DNA of 64,000 nucleotides, taken from assembly GCA_023374045.1 (NCBI GenBank), contig CM041778.1, positions 401,882,438-401,946,437 on the forward strand, written 5' to 3'. The DNA comes from Limonium bicolor. Its lineage: Eukaryota > Streptophyta > Magnoliopsida > Caryophyllales > Plumbaginaceae. This document shows positions 1 through 12,754 of the stretch, piece by piece. The translations under genes and the position numbers were made by a program. The stretch's first letter is position 1. Every line of letters begins with the position of its first letter. The notes beneath the pieces were generated by a model. It was not told where the DNA came from and made no database searches. It saw only the letters and a list, made by a program, of their open reading frames with translations.

Positions 1-2179
1 ATCACTGGGGTGCCGGTAGAACGGGTCGGTGTAGTCTGGATCTGTCGTCTTCATCTCTCAATCATGCTTCAACTACATTTTTTTCTTTATCTCCTATGTT
101 CATCGCTCATATGTTTCAAGAAATAGAAAGGACTGGGGAATATTTCAAAGAAAAAAAAAAGAAGAATTGACTTGACTCTGCTCTGATACCATTTCGAATT
201 AACTAGAAAGGATTTTCATTTCATTATTGTACTTGTTGTAGAATACAGCTTGTGTTTTAGAAAGAAATCTACTTGTTGTGTAGTAGTACTGCTCACTCTT
301 ACAGAGAGAATTCTCCTCAGTATCGGGGCCGTCTCAATGATTTCCGGGGACCTGTGTTAAAATTTAAAATAAATAATCTTATAGAATTAAATTATGTAAA
401 ATATTGAAAAATTACTAAATTAAATTACGCATCACATTACTTTACTATATTTATTTACAGAAAAAAGTAAAAGTTACTGTGAAGATTTGTGAAGATCAAT
501 CGACACCACTTTAAAAGTAAAAGTTACTATGAAGATTTGTGAAGATCATTGACGCCTGTCTTAAAATTCAAAATAAATCCTCATGTATATTAAATTATGC
601 AAATATTGAAAATTTACTAAATTAAATTACACACCACATTACTTTAGTATATTTATTTACAGATAAAAGTAAAAATTACTGTGAAATTTGTGAAGATCAA
701 TCGCACCACTTTACTTTACTACATTTATTCAATTACTGTTTTAACTTCTAAATAATTTTGGACCCCTAAATTTGGGGCCGTACTATTGAGCGTATTATGC
801 CACCCCTCCTGGCCGGCCCAGGTCAGTATATATAGATTAGTAGACTAGGACTATTCTGCTAGTTAATGACTCACGGGTACAAGTATTAGTCAACTAATAT
901 CCTAACAAACGAAACACAGACCTGTAACTTGAACATATTTCCCCTTTCATCTTGCTTTCGTATCCTGCGAGTTCTTCATAGGAAAACTTGGAAAAGTCCG
1001 TAGTGCTCTCCAGTAGTGGTGTGGTAATAATACCTAATTTACTGCACTCCAGCAGCGGTCCAGCCTTTAATCTCCGACAACTGATATCAAATTTTTTTTT
1101 TATTGAAACAACAGGGCATGCACCGGGCCACCACAAGAAAAAACAGTAGAAATCTGAAAGACCTTGAATTTTCTAGAGTTCAAATATCGGTGTATCTGTT
1201 ACCCGGTCGATATTGTGATCAGGCCATTTAGTTTTCATCTTTAATTTTTCTTTGGTTTTTATCTTGCTGTTCAAATTAAACTTAAAGAAACGGCGGGTAG
1301 ATAGAAAAGAAATCCAAATTAAATACCAACCATATGATAGTGGATGGTGATTTTTCTCAAGTAATTAATTAACAACAGGTCAAATTAACCTTGCAAATAT
1401 ACAATACTGGACTCATCTATTAAAATTAAACAACACATGATCTGATGAAAAGTCATAATAATCATTATCTCAGTAACATACATTCGGGTCTGAACTTATA
1501 CCTTACTAGCAATCAAGCAAGTAAGGTATATGGTTACATTACATGTGACAATGATCTGGTGCACTCCATGGTCTACTCCAAGAATCCTTCTCTTGTTGTG
1601 ATGAAGAAGAATAGTTTTTCCAATCATTGAGTATTATTTGTAGATCATGAACTTTAGGAGCCAAACCGATGCAACAGTTAGCGTGCATGGTGCAGACACT
1701 GTTAAAATTAGTGAGGGGCTGGCAAAACCCACTAAAGTAGACTGTATCTAGGAACTTAATTCTAAGCCCTACCATATTAAACAGGTTATAATCTTTCATG
1801 ATAATGAATACATCTTGATTTTTAGCCCATTCATAATTATACCGCAGCAAATACCATATCTTGAAGAAGATGATTGTGTGTACATCAGATTGGACGTACA
1901 TAAACCCTGTGTTTGGAAGATTCTCCACACTTGTTGGATCTCCATTGAATGTATCACTTGATAATTGGAAATTTGCATCATTTGTAAGATGTGGGAATGG
2001 ATCACGAAACCACAAAATATCACCATCCTGCAGCAAAAGTACTCATCAATCCATCCATCATATAATAAGTATATAGAGACTAGCTAGAATTGAGGTTGAA
2101 AATGAACCCTAGCTACATACCGTGAATATGAAATTGTAACCTCTTCGTAACACAATCTGCATAAAATCAATCTTTCTCC
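1..2179. repeat. left copy of a direct duplication
   Basis: This stretch is repeated in the same orientation at 61371-64000, base for base apart from scattered substitutions, small indels and one 421-bp MITE present only in the right copy. It covers the non-coding DNA downstream of the glycosyltransferase gene, that gene's last exon and part of its middle exon. Both copies are cut by the window edge, so the true limits of the duplication are not visible. Confidence 0.95.
350..712. repeat. short local tandem duplication, AT-rich
   Basis: Two units of about 160 bp (353-513 and 553-715) share the order: ttaaaatt, aaataaat, aaattatg, aaatattgaaaa, tactaaattaaatta, cacattacttta, then aagtaaaa and gtgaagatcaatcg. 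Between them sits a 40-bp partial unit repeating the aagtaaaagttact and gaagatttgtgaagatca part. The same arrangement is present in the right duplicate, so the local repeat predates the larger duplication. No coding potential is seen. Confidence 0.7.
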
Positions 2180-2809
2180 ATACAATCTCAAGGTAGTTTG
2201 AAGTCATGTAAGATGCTTCTTCTGTAAAGTTAAGATGACCTTTCTGATAATGATAGCAATGAGCATGTACTTCAATACAACGCAGATAAGCCTTCTCGTC
2301 TAATGAAACGACAAGTAAATGGTTAAGTAACCACTGGGTATTGTCCATGTCGAAAACTGTCTAGAAAAATATCAAACATTGAATTCTTAGCGATCCAAGC
2401 TTCGTTTAAGTATGTCAGGATAATGGTTCGGTTTGGTGTTGCTGTCTCCATTAGAATTCTGTTTAATTGACCCTTCTTTCCTGAAACATTGCTCTACAAA
2501 GAAATTTATAAACAGTTAAAATTACCAACTCAAAGATCAAGCATTGATCGATAATGTTGTTACTAATTAATCAGATCGATGATTATAACTCACCAAAGTG
2601 GTAAGAGAAGTATAAGCTGCTGATAGCCTTTGAGGTTGAACCTGAATATTTGTTTGAGAATATTTTGAAGTTGCTAGGAAGTAGAAATTCAATACGACTG
2701 AGAATATCACAGCTCCTCTTAAAACCCAGTTTAAACTGCCGGTGAAACTCATCAATGATGCTGCGTTTTTCGTGGTGCTGCTGCTAATGTCCCGCAGATA
2801 ATTGCTCAT
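1539..2809 (-). CDS. PF03407-type nucleotide-diphospho-sugar transferase, three exons, frameshifted in exon 2
   Basis: This is a plant type II membrane glycosyltransferase of the Nucleotid_trans family (At4g15970-like), expected in the Golgi with a lumenal catalytic domain. Exon 1 (2594-2809) starts at an ATG and carries a signal anchor around residues 27-46 (WVLRGAVIFSVVLNFYFLAT). Exon 2 is 2121-2493 and exon 3 is 1539-2027. The donors are GTGAGT and GTATGT, the acceptors TTGTAG and CTGCAG, and both introns are phase 0. Family hallmarks are LNEAW, WLLNHL, IVWRKIDF, GYNFIFT and the metal-binding DxD as DGDILWFRDPF at the start of exon 3. Exon 2 is 373 nt, not a multiple of three. The frame breaks near 2352, between SFRHG and NTQWLLNHL, as expected from loss of 2 nt. 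As assembled, the protein would stop soon after LDSFRHG, so this copy is either a recent pseudogene or contains a sequencing error. The donor substrate cannot be told from the sequence. Confidence 0.85.
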
Positions 2810-2883
2810 CTTCTTCTTCCTCTCATTTCCTTTCCCACTTAACGTCTAGTATGTATGTATCTGTGACAAAACATACATAATCC

Positions 2884-2897
2884 ATATATATATATAG
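2884..2897 (-). promoter_or_regulatory. possible TATA box of the glycosyltransferase gene
   Basis: A run of alternating TATATA lies about 75-90 bp upstream of the ATG at 2809, a normal place for a plant TATA box plus leader. Such runs are common in AT-rich DNA, so this is position-based inference only. Confidence 0.3.
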
Positions 2898-5840
2898 CTA
2901 CTAAGTTTATATAATTATAATATAAGTGGAAAACATCATATCAAAGAGCTAGCTAGCTAGCTTGTGGTGTTTTTGCCTATTCTTTTTTCTTTTCTATAAA
3001 AAGTAAATGATGGTTTTCTCATATCCTAAATCCACATTCTCAAATCAATCATATAAATAACTTATAGTAGTACATGTTTGGAAAATGTCATTTCAGATTG
3101 AATGTTGTGAGACTGCTAGTATATATGCAGTTGGATTTATAATCTTCTATTCTGGAAGACTGTATTAATTAAAAAAAGAAGTTAGGCCCAATTGATTGGA
3201 CTGTGAAGCCCGACAATATGCAGTTGGATTTACCCAACAGCATGAAATAAAAGGTCCACTAAGGAAGGACTACTTCAGCCATCTGGTCCAATTGCAAGCA
3301 AAGATTCAAGCTAGTTTTTTGAAAATGCTAATCTGCCATCTCAAAGTTATTTTGTTGTTGTTCTTGTTTTTTTCTGCTATCCTGGAACTCGGCGAGAAGG
3401 GCAGAATTCTGCCATAGTATTGCCTTTATATAACTGGTCTAACCAGTCAATTATCAAAAAAAAAGGAAGGACTACTTCAATGGAGCAATTTCTGGACACC
3501 ATTAGAATCCAAAGCAAACAAAAGGTAATACATAACCAGATGAGAAATTAACGTATATCTTGAGGAAAATTAATCTTGACCTGACTATGCATGTTGGGGA
3601 TTAATTTGTTTGATCATGCATGGATTGGACTTAAATCATCCATTGGTTCCTTGTTTTATACATATACGGACCTAATTACTATAGAAAATAGAGGTATCAA
3701 ACCAAACACATTAACTGATTCAAAACCAATCAACATGATATATTAAAATGAAACTGGTATTAAAATGAACATAGTTACATGATTCAGAGATATAAGAAGA
3801 AGAAGAACATGATGATTCAGCAATAAGTAATTACTTAACTGATTAAAGTCTGAGTATCTCTTATTAAAAGAAATTAATTAATAAATCAATTAAAAGACAT
3901 ATATATAATCACAAACCTCTCAAATCACCATGCTGGAGTATATACAGAACGACCTCCAGAATCCCACCCAGTATTAAGATTCAGAAAATGTGAGGACGTC
4001 CAGAAGAAGTAAACAAACGATCTGTAATCAATGATGAAGACATGCAGAGAGTTTACTGATGATGAAGAAGAAGAAGGATGAGCAAATTAACTGAGGCAAA
4101 AAGTTGTTGTTACTTTTGTTTCATTTGATTGATTAATCCATTCAAACTTCACAACTTCCCTACATACCTGAAAATGCAATAGCAGATACTAATCAATTTG
4201 ATTGGATGGATGATCCCCCTCAGTTGCGGGAATGAACATCAGAAACAGAAATTTCTCTTTATGGCTAGGAAAAGAAAAAGGTCGAGTTAATTTCGTTCAA
4301 CGTGTTTTCCTATTAGTTTAATTTCATCACATATTACCACGGATATTCAGTAATCAAAATGTAACCGTGTATACAAACTACAAAATAGAAAACAACAACT
4401 TTCTTAAAAAAGAAAGAAAAAAAGTGAATGAAGTCATCCTCCGAAACAAGTGGCATGTTTTCCCTCCCTTTTTTTCGATCCTTTTTCTTCAACTTTCTTA
4501 GGGTTTCCTTTTCTTTTCCTCCGTTTATATTGTAAATGCATCCATCTGGCCTCATACGTAGGTTCTGATTAACAAGTCATTTCAGGCACCGACTATAATC
4601 ATCAACTCCCTAATTAAGTTTTATTTTAGTTAGTGCACCTTTCATCGTTGAGATATTGAACAGGTCAGATTGGAAACTTTCGTCCCTGTCAACGTATTTA
4701 GGAGTGGATCTTCATCTCATAGGCTAACAACTATGGATGATTCTGCTCCTAATTAAAGTCAGCTCACAAAATGAATAAATAATAAATTAAGGTCAGATAC
4801 AATTAATTAAACGTAAGCAGCAATATTGTATCCAAATTAAATACGGAACAGGGCGGGCGGGCCTAATTCTCATGGGTAAGTGAAGTGAGACGACTCCACA
4901 TCATCCTTGGTAAAGTGGGTATACGTACGTTGTCCTTTGCCGCAGCTACGATATGCAGGAAATGGACCATATATATGTATTCGAACTTGGAGGAGAAAAA
5001 GTATGGTTTAAATTGGGGTGGAGCGATTAATAAAACTTTATAATAATAAAAAGCGATTTGACCCTTGGAAGCATCAAGGGTTGGGAGTTGGGACCGAAGC
5101 AGGCAGAATCAGCTTGGGAGACTGGATAGATTCGGCCGCAATGTCGGCACCACCAGGGGACCGATGGAGGGTCTAACGGATCTTGTATACTACTATATAC
5201 TCCTTTTTATTTATTGGCTTTATATTGGACCCCTCCCTCCCTCCCTTTTGTAACAAACTTTGTTAACAACTTTTTTTTTTTTTCTTTTTATTTGAAGCAA
5301 ATCAATTTTAATAATGGAGCTTTGAAATGTCATTGTTATTTATAACTCCTTGGAATAGCTAGCTAGTAGCTACCTAGCTAGCTTAACTGATTAGCATTAA
5401 TTGTAACACTATATGAGTCAAATGACAACAACGAAAAGCTAGCCTTTTATTGGATGAAGTCGCTGCCCTCCTTGAATATTAATTGACCTTACTTATATAT
5501 ATATATACCTTCGCATTTGAACAACACTATATATAGCCTTTAGCAGAAGACGCCTTGGTGCCCCTCACTTGAGGGACACATCTTTTGTTTTGAATCAATT
5601 CTCCCAAAATTTTCAACCCACAAACATCTGAAATCATTCGTTCAGGAACAAAACCCACCCATTAATGCATGTGATGAAATGTTAATCCAAAATTGACCGG
5701 TTAATTAATTAAGCAATCAAATCATTCATCTAACAACTTCTAGTATCACACTACTATATAATAATAACTAATAGTATAAACTCCTGCTAATTCATATATA
5801 GCTAGTACGCCCCTAATTAAGGGAGATAGATTTAATAAAG
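2898..5840. other. intergenic DNA without recognisable genes
   Basis: This is AT-rich non-coding sequence upstream of the glycosyltransferase. Open frames are short (at most about 73 codons) and match no family I know. A GC-richer patch at about 4850-5170 and a poly-T run at 5268-5290 are visible, but no terminal repeats or splice-supported coding were recognised. Confidence 0.6.
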
Positions 5841-8800
5841 GTCTAATAAGTACCCTGAATATCCTGGATTTAAATAACCATTAGATTAGAGAAATAATTG
5901 TGGATGGTCCAGATTTAAATTTAGATTAATAATAAAAAAAGAGTATTTTGGTATCATATCCCGTGGGATTTGCGTATCATTATAACAAATACCAATACAT
6001 TCAAAAATCTCGTCTTCAACTCTCTCTTCTGGCGACACCACCACAGCGACGATATTGACAGAAATACCAACCAATTCAGTGCTTCACTCCTTCTTCGACA
6101 AACTACTGGTTCTAAGATACGTGTGGAGTTGTGGATGTGATGAACGGAAAGGGTAACGTGAAATTGCAGAGGTACAAGAAGGAGCATCCGTTTGCTCAAC
6201 TTTCCGGTTCTGATAACGTCATTGATTCAAGACGATGCGATAAAAGATCGGCCTTTGATAGTGAGGGGCCCCGATGCTGGTGCTCAAGTCACGGCTGGTG
6301 GGATATTCAGCGACCTCTTGCGTCTGGCCTCATACCTCGGTTGCTTCATCATAGTCGGCTACTCTCTGTTCTGTACTCATTATTTCTTCCGGGTAGCAGT
6401 GGCTCCTCCTTCCTTCTTTTATTCATTTGTATGGGATTTCCTGTGGTTGTCTTTGAAGAGGAGGTTGCTGTTATGTGGTTTAATTTTCTTTTCTTTTCTT
6501 TTCTTGTTTAGAAAAAATTGAAGTCTATATGTATGTTACGATGATGTATCTGCAGCCATTGGGTGGTTTACCATTCAAGCACAAATTGACGAGTAGTGTT
6601 GGTTGGAAAAAAAACTACTGCTCTCCGGTGACCATACTACTGCTCCCCGGCGACCACACTGCTACTCTCCGGCTTCACTACTTTAACTATTTTCTAAGGT
6701 TGCTACTTGTATTTGCATATGGCTGGTACTTTTTATGCTTATGACTGGTACTTTTTTTTTACAAATGGATGGTACTTTTTTGGCATACAACTGGTACTTA
6801 TTTATGCATTCTGCTATATCTTCCAACTTGTGGTTGACGTTTCTTACTGCAATAATATGTGAAAACATTATGTGTATTGGATCTTTCTTTTGAGGTAGGT
6901 GCTACTATGTAATGTATATGAGTTGGTACTTCTTTATGAATGAGGTTGGTATTATAATGCATATGACTGGTATATCTTTACATATGCGAGTGACACTTCT
7001 GTCAGTTTGTAACTAATACTTTGTTTTTGCATATGGATGGTACTTTTTCTGCTTATGACTGGTACTTTTTATTTGCAAATGGCTGATACTTTTTTGGCAT
7101 TTGGCTGGTACTTATTATATACATTTGCTGGTATAACTTCCAACTTGTGGCTGATGTTTCATACGGCATTAATATGTGAAAACCTTATGTGTATGGTTCT
7201 TTATGTTGAGCTAGGTGGTATTATGTAGTGTATACGAGTGGTACTTCTATATGTATGAAGCTGGTACGTAATATGCATATGGCTGGTAATCTTTCCTTAT
7301 GCATATGGTGGTACTATGAACTAGCTGATTCATGGAAAGCTGAGATGCAATGTTCGAAGCACCGACACAAAGCGAAAAGGTGAACGAGCACAACATAAAA
7401 GGAAGAGGTAGTTAGAAAAGCTGAAATATAAAGTTTAAGTTAGGTTCAGGTGGTGTAAGATAGTGATCATTGTTTTTAAACATTTTGGATGCAAGTAATT
7501 CTAGTTTGTCATTCACACTTCGTAAGAGTTTGGATTTTGCTTATGCTTTTTTTTATACTTCATACATTATATTTCTAACTGCAAGAGTGATGTAATTGAG
7601 GAAGTAGCATGAAACAAAAATTTGCTAATGGTTTCAAGTAGTTGGCAGTGAGCCTTATATTCCATTACAGTTTGTGTATGGCATAATTTTCGTGACATGC
7701 ATTTGCATATTATGTCATTGTCCACTTTATTGATGTCTAGTAGAGTCCTGTTGTTTAATACACTTCTATGGGTGGATATGTTTGCAACATCTCTTTTTGT
7801 ACAATGTTATGTAAATGAAATACCGCTACTGCGGTAAGAAAGTACCACAATTCTATATAGCCTTGGAAACACTTAATTAAGAACTTTTACATAATTTTCA
7901 CAAACCACCAAAGTCAATGTCTCTTATCATTTTAGAAAATACCTACACCTTGCACCTTAAAGAGCTTAACCAATTTTTTTAAAGAATTGTTGATAATTGA
8001 TAACAACTAGCGACGTAAGTTGACATCATACCAAATGTTTTGGAATGAAGTACCAAGTTACCATCAATTTTGTATCGGAACAATGTCAACCAAAAACCAC
8101 AAATTTTTAATGAAGCTGAAACACTGATTAAGAGTTTAAAAAAAGCTAAAATGCACGAACCTAAACAACGTAATACCTTTTATCTATAAGCAAATAACCT
8201 GTAGCTTACACTTTAAATACCGTAATGGTTTGATAAGTATTACATATTGTGTATGAACAAAATAGGCCAACTAACTGTCAACGTAATACCAACGCAAATT
8301 ATATAATGTACCAACAATAAAATGATACCGGCCAGGCCAGTCTATCAAATGAGGGAAAATAACTCGATTGCACTAACAAACCGGATATAATCTCTTATAC
8401 GAAGCAAAATACATTCATTACACTTTATTACCGGTACTATTTTAAATATATCTCATTGTTTGAAGTTTATAATTAACAAGATAGATGATGACATACCAAA
8501 AGTATATTCATAAAATACCTGTTTCACCACATATTAATACCTGTTATTAAAAACAAAGTACCACAGATTGAAATCAAACCCAAATCACTATTGGCCTTTC
8601 TACCCCTGATCCAAGGAAGAAGAAATCAGCCTGAGCCTGTCACGATGTCATATACTTCAACTCCATTTCATGCATGTAAAGACCTATAAGACCTGATTTT
8701 GTCTTGCTCATATCCTCCTCTTTTTGCTCGTCTTTGTTACCGGCCAGGGTATCATCTAAATACGCATATAACAATGTCTATTTTTGAACATGCTTAATCA

Positions 8801-9406
8801 CATATATTGAAACTGATGCGATCCATCTAATATCCCTATAGAATTATGACTTTCTCAATCTCAGCAAAACAACGAGGGCTCTGTTACAGATGCGCAGACA
8901 TTAGACGTTGGTATCTGGCAGTGACGTAAGTGGCAACATCTTCAAATTATGCACGATTTGCCTTTGTACAGATCATTGGTATTGGATGCATGTAACAGAT
9001 GATAAAGTAGAACCTAGTGATTGAAGAGTATATATATTCTAGTGGATTTGCGCCTCCCTTCGTTGAAGGTGAATTGGATTGAATTGGAAGAAAACTTTCA
9101 AGCGGTAACGGTCGACGGTGATGAAGAAATATTTTAAGCCGGTAATTTTCTGCGCCTGCTCATTGAAGATGAAGAGAAATGTGGCTGCCGTGATTGATCG
9201 ATCGGCGAAAGTTCAATTCTGGAAAAAAAAAAAGTAAAATTTGTTGCGGCGAATCTGTGAAGTGGTTATAATAAACAGAAAAATAAAAACTAATCCCTAA
9301 AACCGTAACTAACCTCCTATATATATAATTACTAAATTGATTATAATTTAACTATTTTATAATATCATTTCCAATGGACATAATTAACCAGATGTTCAGG
9401 ACAATA
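5841..9406. mobile_element. possible large fold-back (Mutator-like?) element
   Basis: The left edge (GTCTAATAAGTACCCTGAAT) is matched imperfectly in inverted orientation by the right edge near 9387-9409 (reverse complement GTCTATTGTCCTGAACATCT), and the similarity continues for about 40 bp. Inside, the left arm (about 6690-7320) is dense in a degenerate 'ctggtacttttt ... gcatatgg' motif. The right arm (about 7810-8600) carries mostly the complementary form ('aataccaa', 'agtaccac'). Such arm structure is typical of non-autonomous fold-back DNA transposons. No transposase and no convincing target duplication are seen, so class and exact ends are tentative. Confidence 0.4.
6690..7320 (+). repeat. 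degenerate minisatellite with a recurring ggtact core
   Basis: About twenty occurrences of 'ggtact', often inside 'tggctggtacttttt' or 'gcatatggctggtac', are spaced roughly 25-45 bp apart with much decay. A longer-order repeat is also visible: the stretch 'cttccaacttgtgg...gtgaaaac.ttatgtgtat' near 6820 recurs near 7137. The open frame over 7037-7228 is a by-product of the repeat and is not considered a gene. Confidence 0.65.
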
Positions 9407-9409
9407 GAC

Positions 9410-10424
9410 TCCCAGAATTGAATCCCTCTCGCTAATTTAGTGCTACATTAATAATAGTTTCAATTTTTATAGCGTGAGCGTGCATTTCATGTGGGTTTTG
9501 CCTCCCCACTTGCACGTACGGTACCACTGAAGTAACGTGCCTGTCTTTTTTAATGAATTAAATATCGTTTGGTAGGTAGCTTCTTACTCATCATGTGATC
9601 AGGAAAACATAGCTGCAGATGGTCACGTTACTTTGATCAGATCATAATAGTATATACTTTTTTAAAAAAAAAAGAATAACATGTATGGTTTTTGTTCTGC
9701 AGTGAGTGAGTGAGTAACCACATGGTAGCTAGTGTAATGGAATCCTCGTCTGGAACATGTATACTTCACATTCAGTATCCGCTTTTAAATAAGTACTGGT
9801 CCCTTTTAATAATGACAATACAATAACATAACTATGAGTACGTACGTAGCTCTTGTTTGGTCATGGTATTTTATACTCTTCTTTTAATTTAATTTCTAGT
9901 GTCTTTATTGATTGAAGACGTATAACCTATCATTATCATAGTAATATTTTTTATGTCAGATTTTGCAATTTTATCGGTTGTTTAGTCCATTTCATGTTTC
10001 CAAAAAAAAAGTTCACACCAATTAGGGATAGAGATATTTATTTTGACATGAAACCGAACCACAACCTAACGCATAAGCTAGATTTAATTAATTGAGTTTA
10101 AAATATAGACATCAACCAAAATTTTCATAGCAAGCACCATTTGAAAGAAATTTAAAATAATATTGCATTTTCTTTTCGTATCAAGATCGGATTCAAAACA
10201 GGTTAATTCGCTGTGGAAAAAACATTTTATACCATAGTTATAAAGGGTTTTATAACAGATCTTTAGTCGAGTTATATGTGAGTTTCATATATAACTTAAG
10301 GTTTTACGTGTTATAAAGTTAATTATATGACACAATTAGCCGAGTTATAAATAATCTTTTACGTGTCAAAATTATTAGATTTTATAAGACGGCTAAAATA
10401 AAGTAAGAGTTGTTGTATTTAATA
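9410..10424. other. intergenic DNA
   Basis: AT-rich non-coding sequence. There are no open frames with recognisable motifs and no clear terminal repeats. Confidence 0.6.
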
Positions 10425-10623
10425 CTCCTTGTTCTCAATAAATGATTTTCTAAGTGATGTCAATGTTTTTAAATATAAGATGTTTTGGTTTTCTATGACA
10501 TATTTTTCTCCTCACGCCACAACTCTCTTATACTCCATAGAAAAGTAAGAATAAAATAATATAAAATTCATCTCATAAATTTATATGTGTTGTGCTAGAA
10601 AATCATGTATCAAGAAAAGGAAA
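10425..10623. mobile_element. Stowaway-like MITE, old
   Basis: A ~200-bp AT-rich element bounded by TA. The left end CTCCTTGTTCTCAATAAATG resembles the reverse complement of the right end (TTTCCTTTTCTTGATACATG), with inner agreement at ATGATTTTCT. The terminal form is a decayed version of the Stowaway consensus CTCCCTCCGT. It has no coding capacity, as expected. Confidence 0.5.
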
Positions 10624-10625
10624 TA

Positions 10626-11730
10626 TAAACTAAAAATTATATTTTTACAATATAAAGAAGACTAACATGAACGCATACATATTACATACCCTAACAAGAT
10701 GTATGCATCTTATATTATATATGGACCAGCAAATCTTGGAAAAGATAAGGAATGGGTTTTCAGAGAGTAGTGTTTCATTTTTTATGGCGTCCATTGAGAA
10801 CCCACAATAGGCAGAAGCCAGGTCAGAGTGTGCTAGATTGCAGGACACTAGGGTAGTGCGTACTTGCCCGTACAGATGGGGCAAGTGCTTTCTTGTTGAT
10901 CATAACCAACGCCCATATCCAGCTGTATCATACTACTATATGATTCCAGTTCATCCCTGATAAAGACTTTTGCGAGTTATATCCACAGAAAGCAATGCAA
11001 CGTGCTTGGTTTCCATAAAATGGAAAAATTGTGTAAGGAAACAAACATCATTCTTGTATTGACTGAATGCCTTGCCAACAATATGATAAGCACATCTTTT
11101 ATTCTTTTCCCTTTTAATTTTATACAAATTCTGATATCCCCTTTCTTCTTTTTACCAAGTAGAAAATCCATCCTTAGTGATTATAAGAGGGATACAGCAG
11201 CAGACACGTAAAAACATTTTACTCTAGTAATTTGCTTTTTGTGTAAAGATCGATACTAGTGTACCTTTTTCCTTCCCTTCTTTTCTGTAAACAAGCAGAG
11301 ACCAAGTAGAAAATCTTGAGATCCAAAAACATCATCATTTCTAACTGTCTCCACAAAAGCAAGGCTGTAAAAAGTACAGCAGCTACGTACAGAGATCGCA
11401 CTGTGCACTTCGACCAATAAGAGTTGCAAAATAATTCATTCATTCATTCTATTTTGAGGTTTTGATTCCACTGTATCCAACCTTTGTCAATAAGAGGGCT
11501 ACCAAACCAGAAAGTGTCATTTTCAACCATTCTTTTTGGCTGCGTTCGTTTGCAAATTTGATGGTAGAAATGTGGTAGTTTTGGTTGGTTGTTTTGGTTT
11601 AGTTTTGTTGGTTGTTTTATGTTGATTGTTTTATGGTTGTTTTGAAAAAGTGTTAGGCAGACAGCGGTTTCGTCTGACTGTTTTCAGTGTTACAACTAAA
11701 ATTTCTAAAGTAGTATTTAAAAAAAATTTG
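10626..11730. other. intergenic DNA
   Basis: No supported gene. A run of 'ttggttgttttggtttagttttg' simple-sequence character lies at about 11570-11650. Just before it, 'ggctgcgttcgttt' resembles the ends of some plant DNA transposons, but no partner end is visible before the assembly gap. Confidence 0.5.
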
Positions 11731-12254
11731 TTAGTGAAGTTAAAATATATGTTGCAATTCAATTATATCCGTTAATTATTATTATTCTTTATTAATTGTA
11801 TATTGACAATTAATTTATAATACGTATACATATTAATTTATGAATAAAATTTTAACATATATTTGTGAAGAAGAAACGAACCATGCTACTCAGAGCAACA
11901 TATTTTATATTACATTTAAAAACTATTTTTTGTTAGTGAAGTTAAAATATATGAACATATTCAATTATAGCCATTAATTATTATTATTCTTTATTAATTT
12001 TTTATTGACAATTAATTTATAATACGTACACGTATTAATTTATGAATAAAATTTTAACATATATTTGTAAAGAATAAACAACTACATGCTATTCACATCA
12101 ACATATTTTATATTACATTTAAAAACATTTTTGTTAGTGAAGTTAAATATATGTGATATTCAATTATAGCCATTAATTATTATTATTCTTTATTAATTTT
12201 TTATTGACAATTAATTTATAATACGTACACGTATTAATTTATGAATAAAATTTT
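11731..12254. repeat. satellite array, ~200-bp monomer, running into the gap
   Basis: The block 'ttagtgaagttaaa.atatatg' recurs at 11731, 11931 and 12133 (spacings of about 200 and 202 bp). Each time it is followed by 'cattaattattattattctt', 'attgacaattaatttataat', 'acgta.acgtattaatttat' and 'gaataaaattttaacatata'. About two and a half monomers are visible before the Ns. Very AT-rich, no coding capacity. Confidence 0.85.
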
Positions 12255-12754
12255 NNNNNNNNNNNNNNNNNNNNNNNNNNNNNNNNNNNNNNNNNNNNNN
12301 NNNNNNNNNNNNNNNNNNNNNNNNNNNNNNNNNNNNNNNNNNNNNNNNNNNNNNNNNNNNNNNNNNNNNNNNNNNNNNNNNNNNNNNNNNNNNNNNNNNN
12401 NNNNNNNNNNNNNNNNNNNNNNNNNNNNNNNNNNNNNNNNNNNNNNNNNNNNNNNNNNNNNNNNNNNNNNNNNNNNNNNNNNNNNNNNNNNNNNNNNNNN
12501 NNNNNNNNNNNNNNNNNNNNNNNNNNNNNNNNNNNNNNNNNNNNNNNNNNNNNNNNNNNNNNNNNNNNNNNNNNNNNNNNNNNNNNNNNNNNNNNNNNNN
12601 NNNNNNNNNNNNNNNNNNNNNNNNNNNNNNNNNNNNNNNNNNNNNNNNNNNNNNNNNNNNNNNNNNNNNNNNNNNNNNNNNNNNNNNNNNNNNNNNNNNN
12701 NNNNNNNNNNNNNNNNNNNNNNNNNNNNNNNNNNNNNNNNNNNNNNNNNNNNNN
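12255..12754. other. assembly gap of exactly 500 N
   Basis: The run is exactly 500 undetermined bases, the usual placeholder for a gap of unknown size. The left side is satellite and the right side starts in the middle of a gypsy LTR, so the missing sequence should hold about 2.75 kb of LTR plus more satellite or flank, well over 500 bp. Confidence 0.95.

Noticed and set aside
6131..6521. Two overlapping plus-strand frames of 109-126 codons
   Set aside because: They overlap in different frames, lie inside a probable fold-back element and contain no motif I recognise; I see no codon or splice support.
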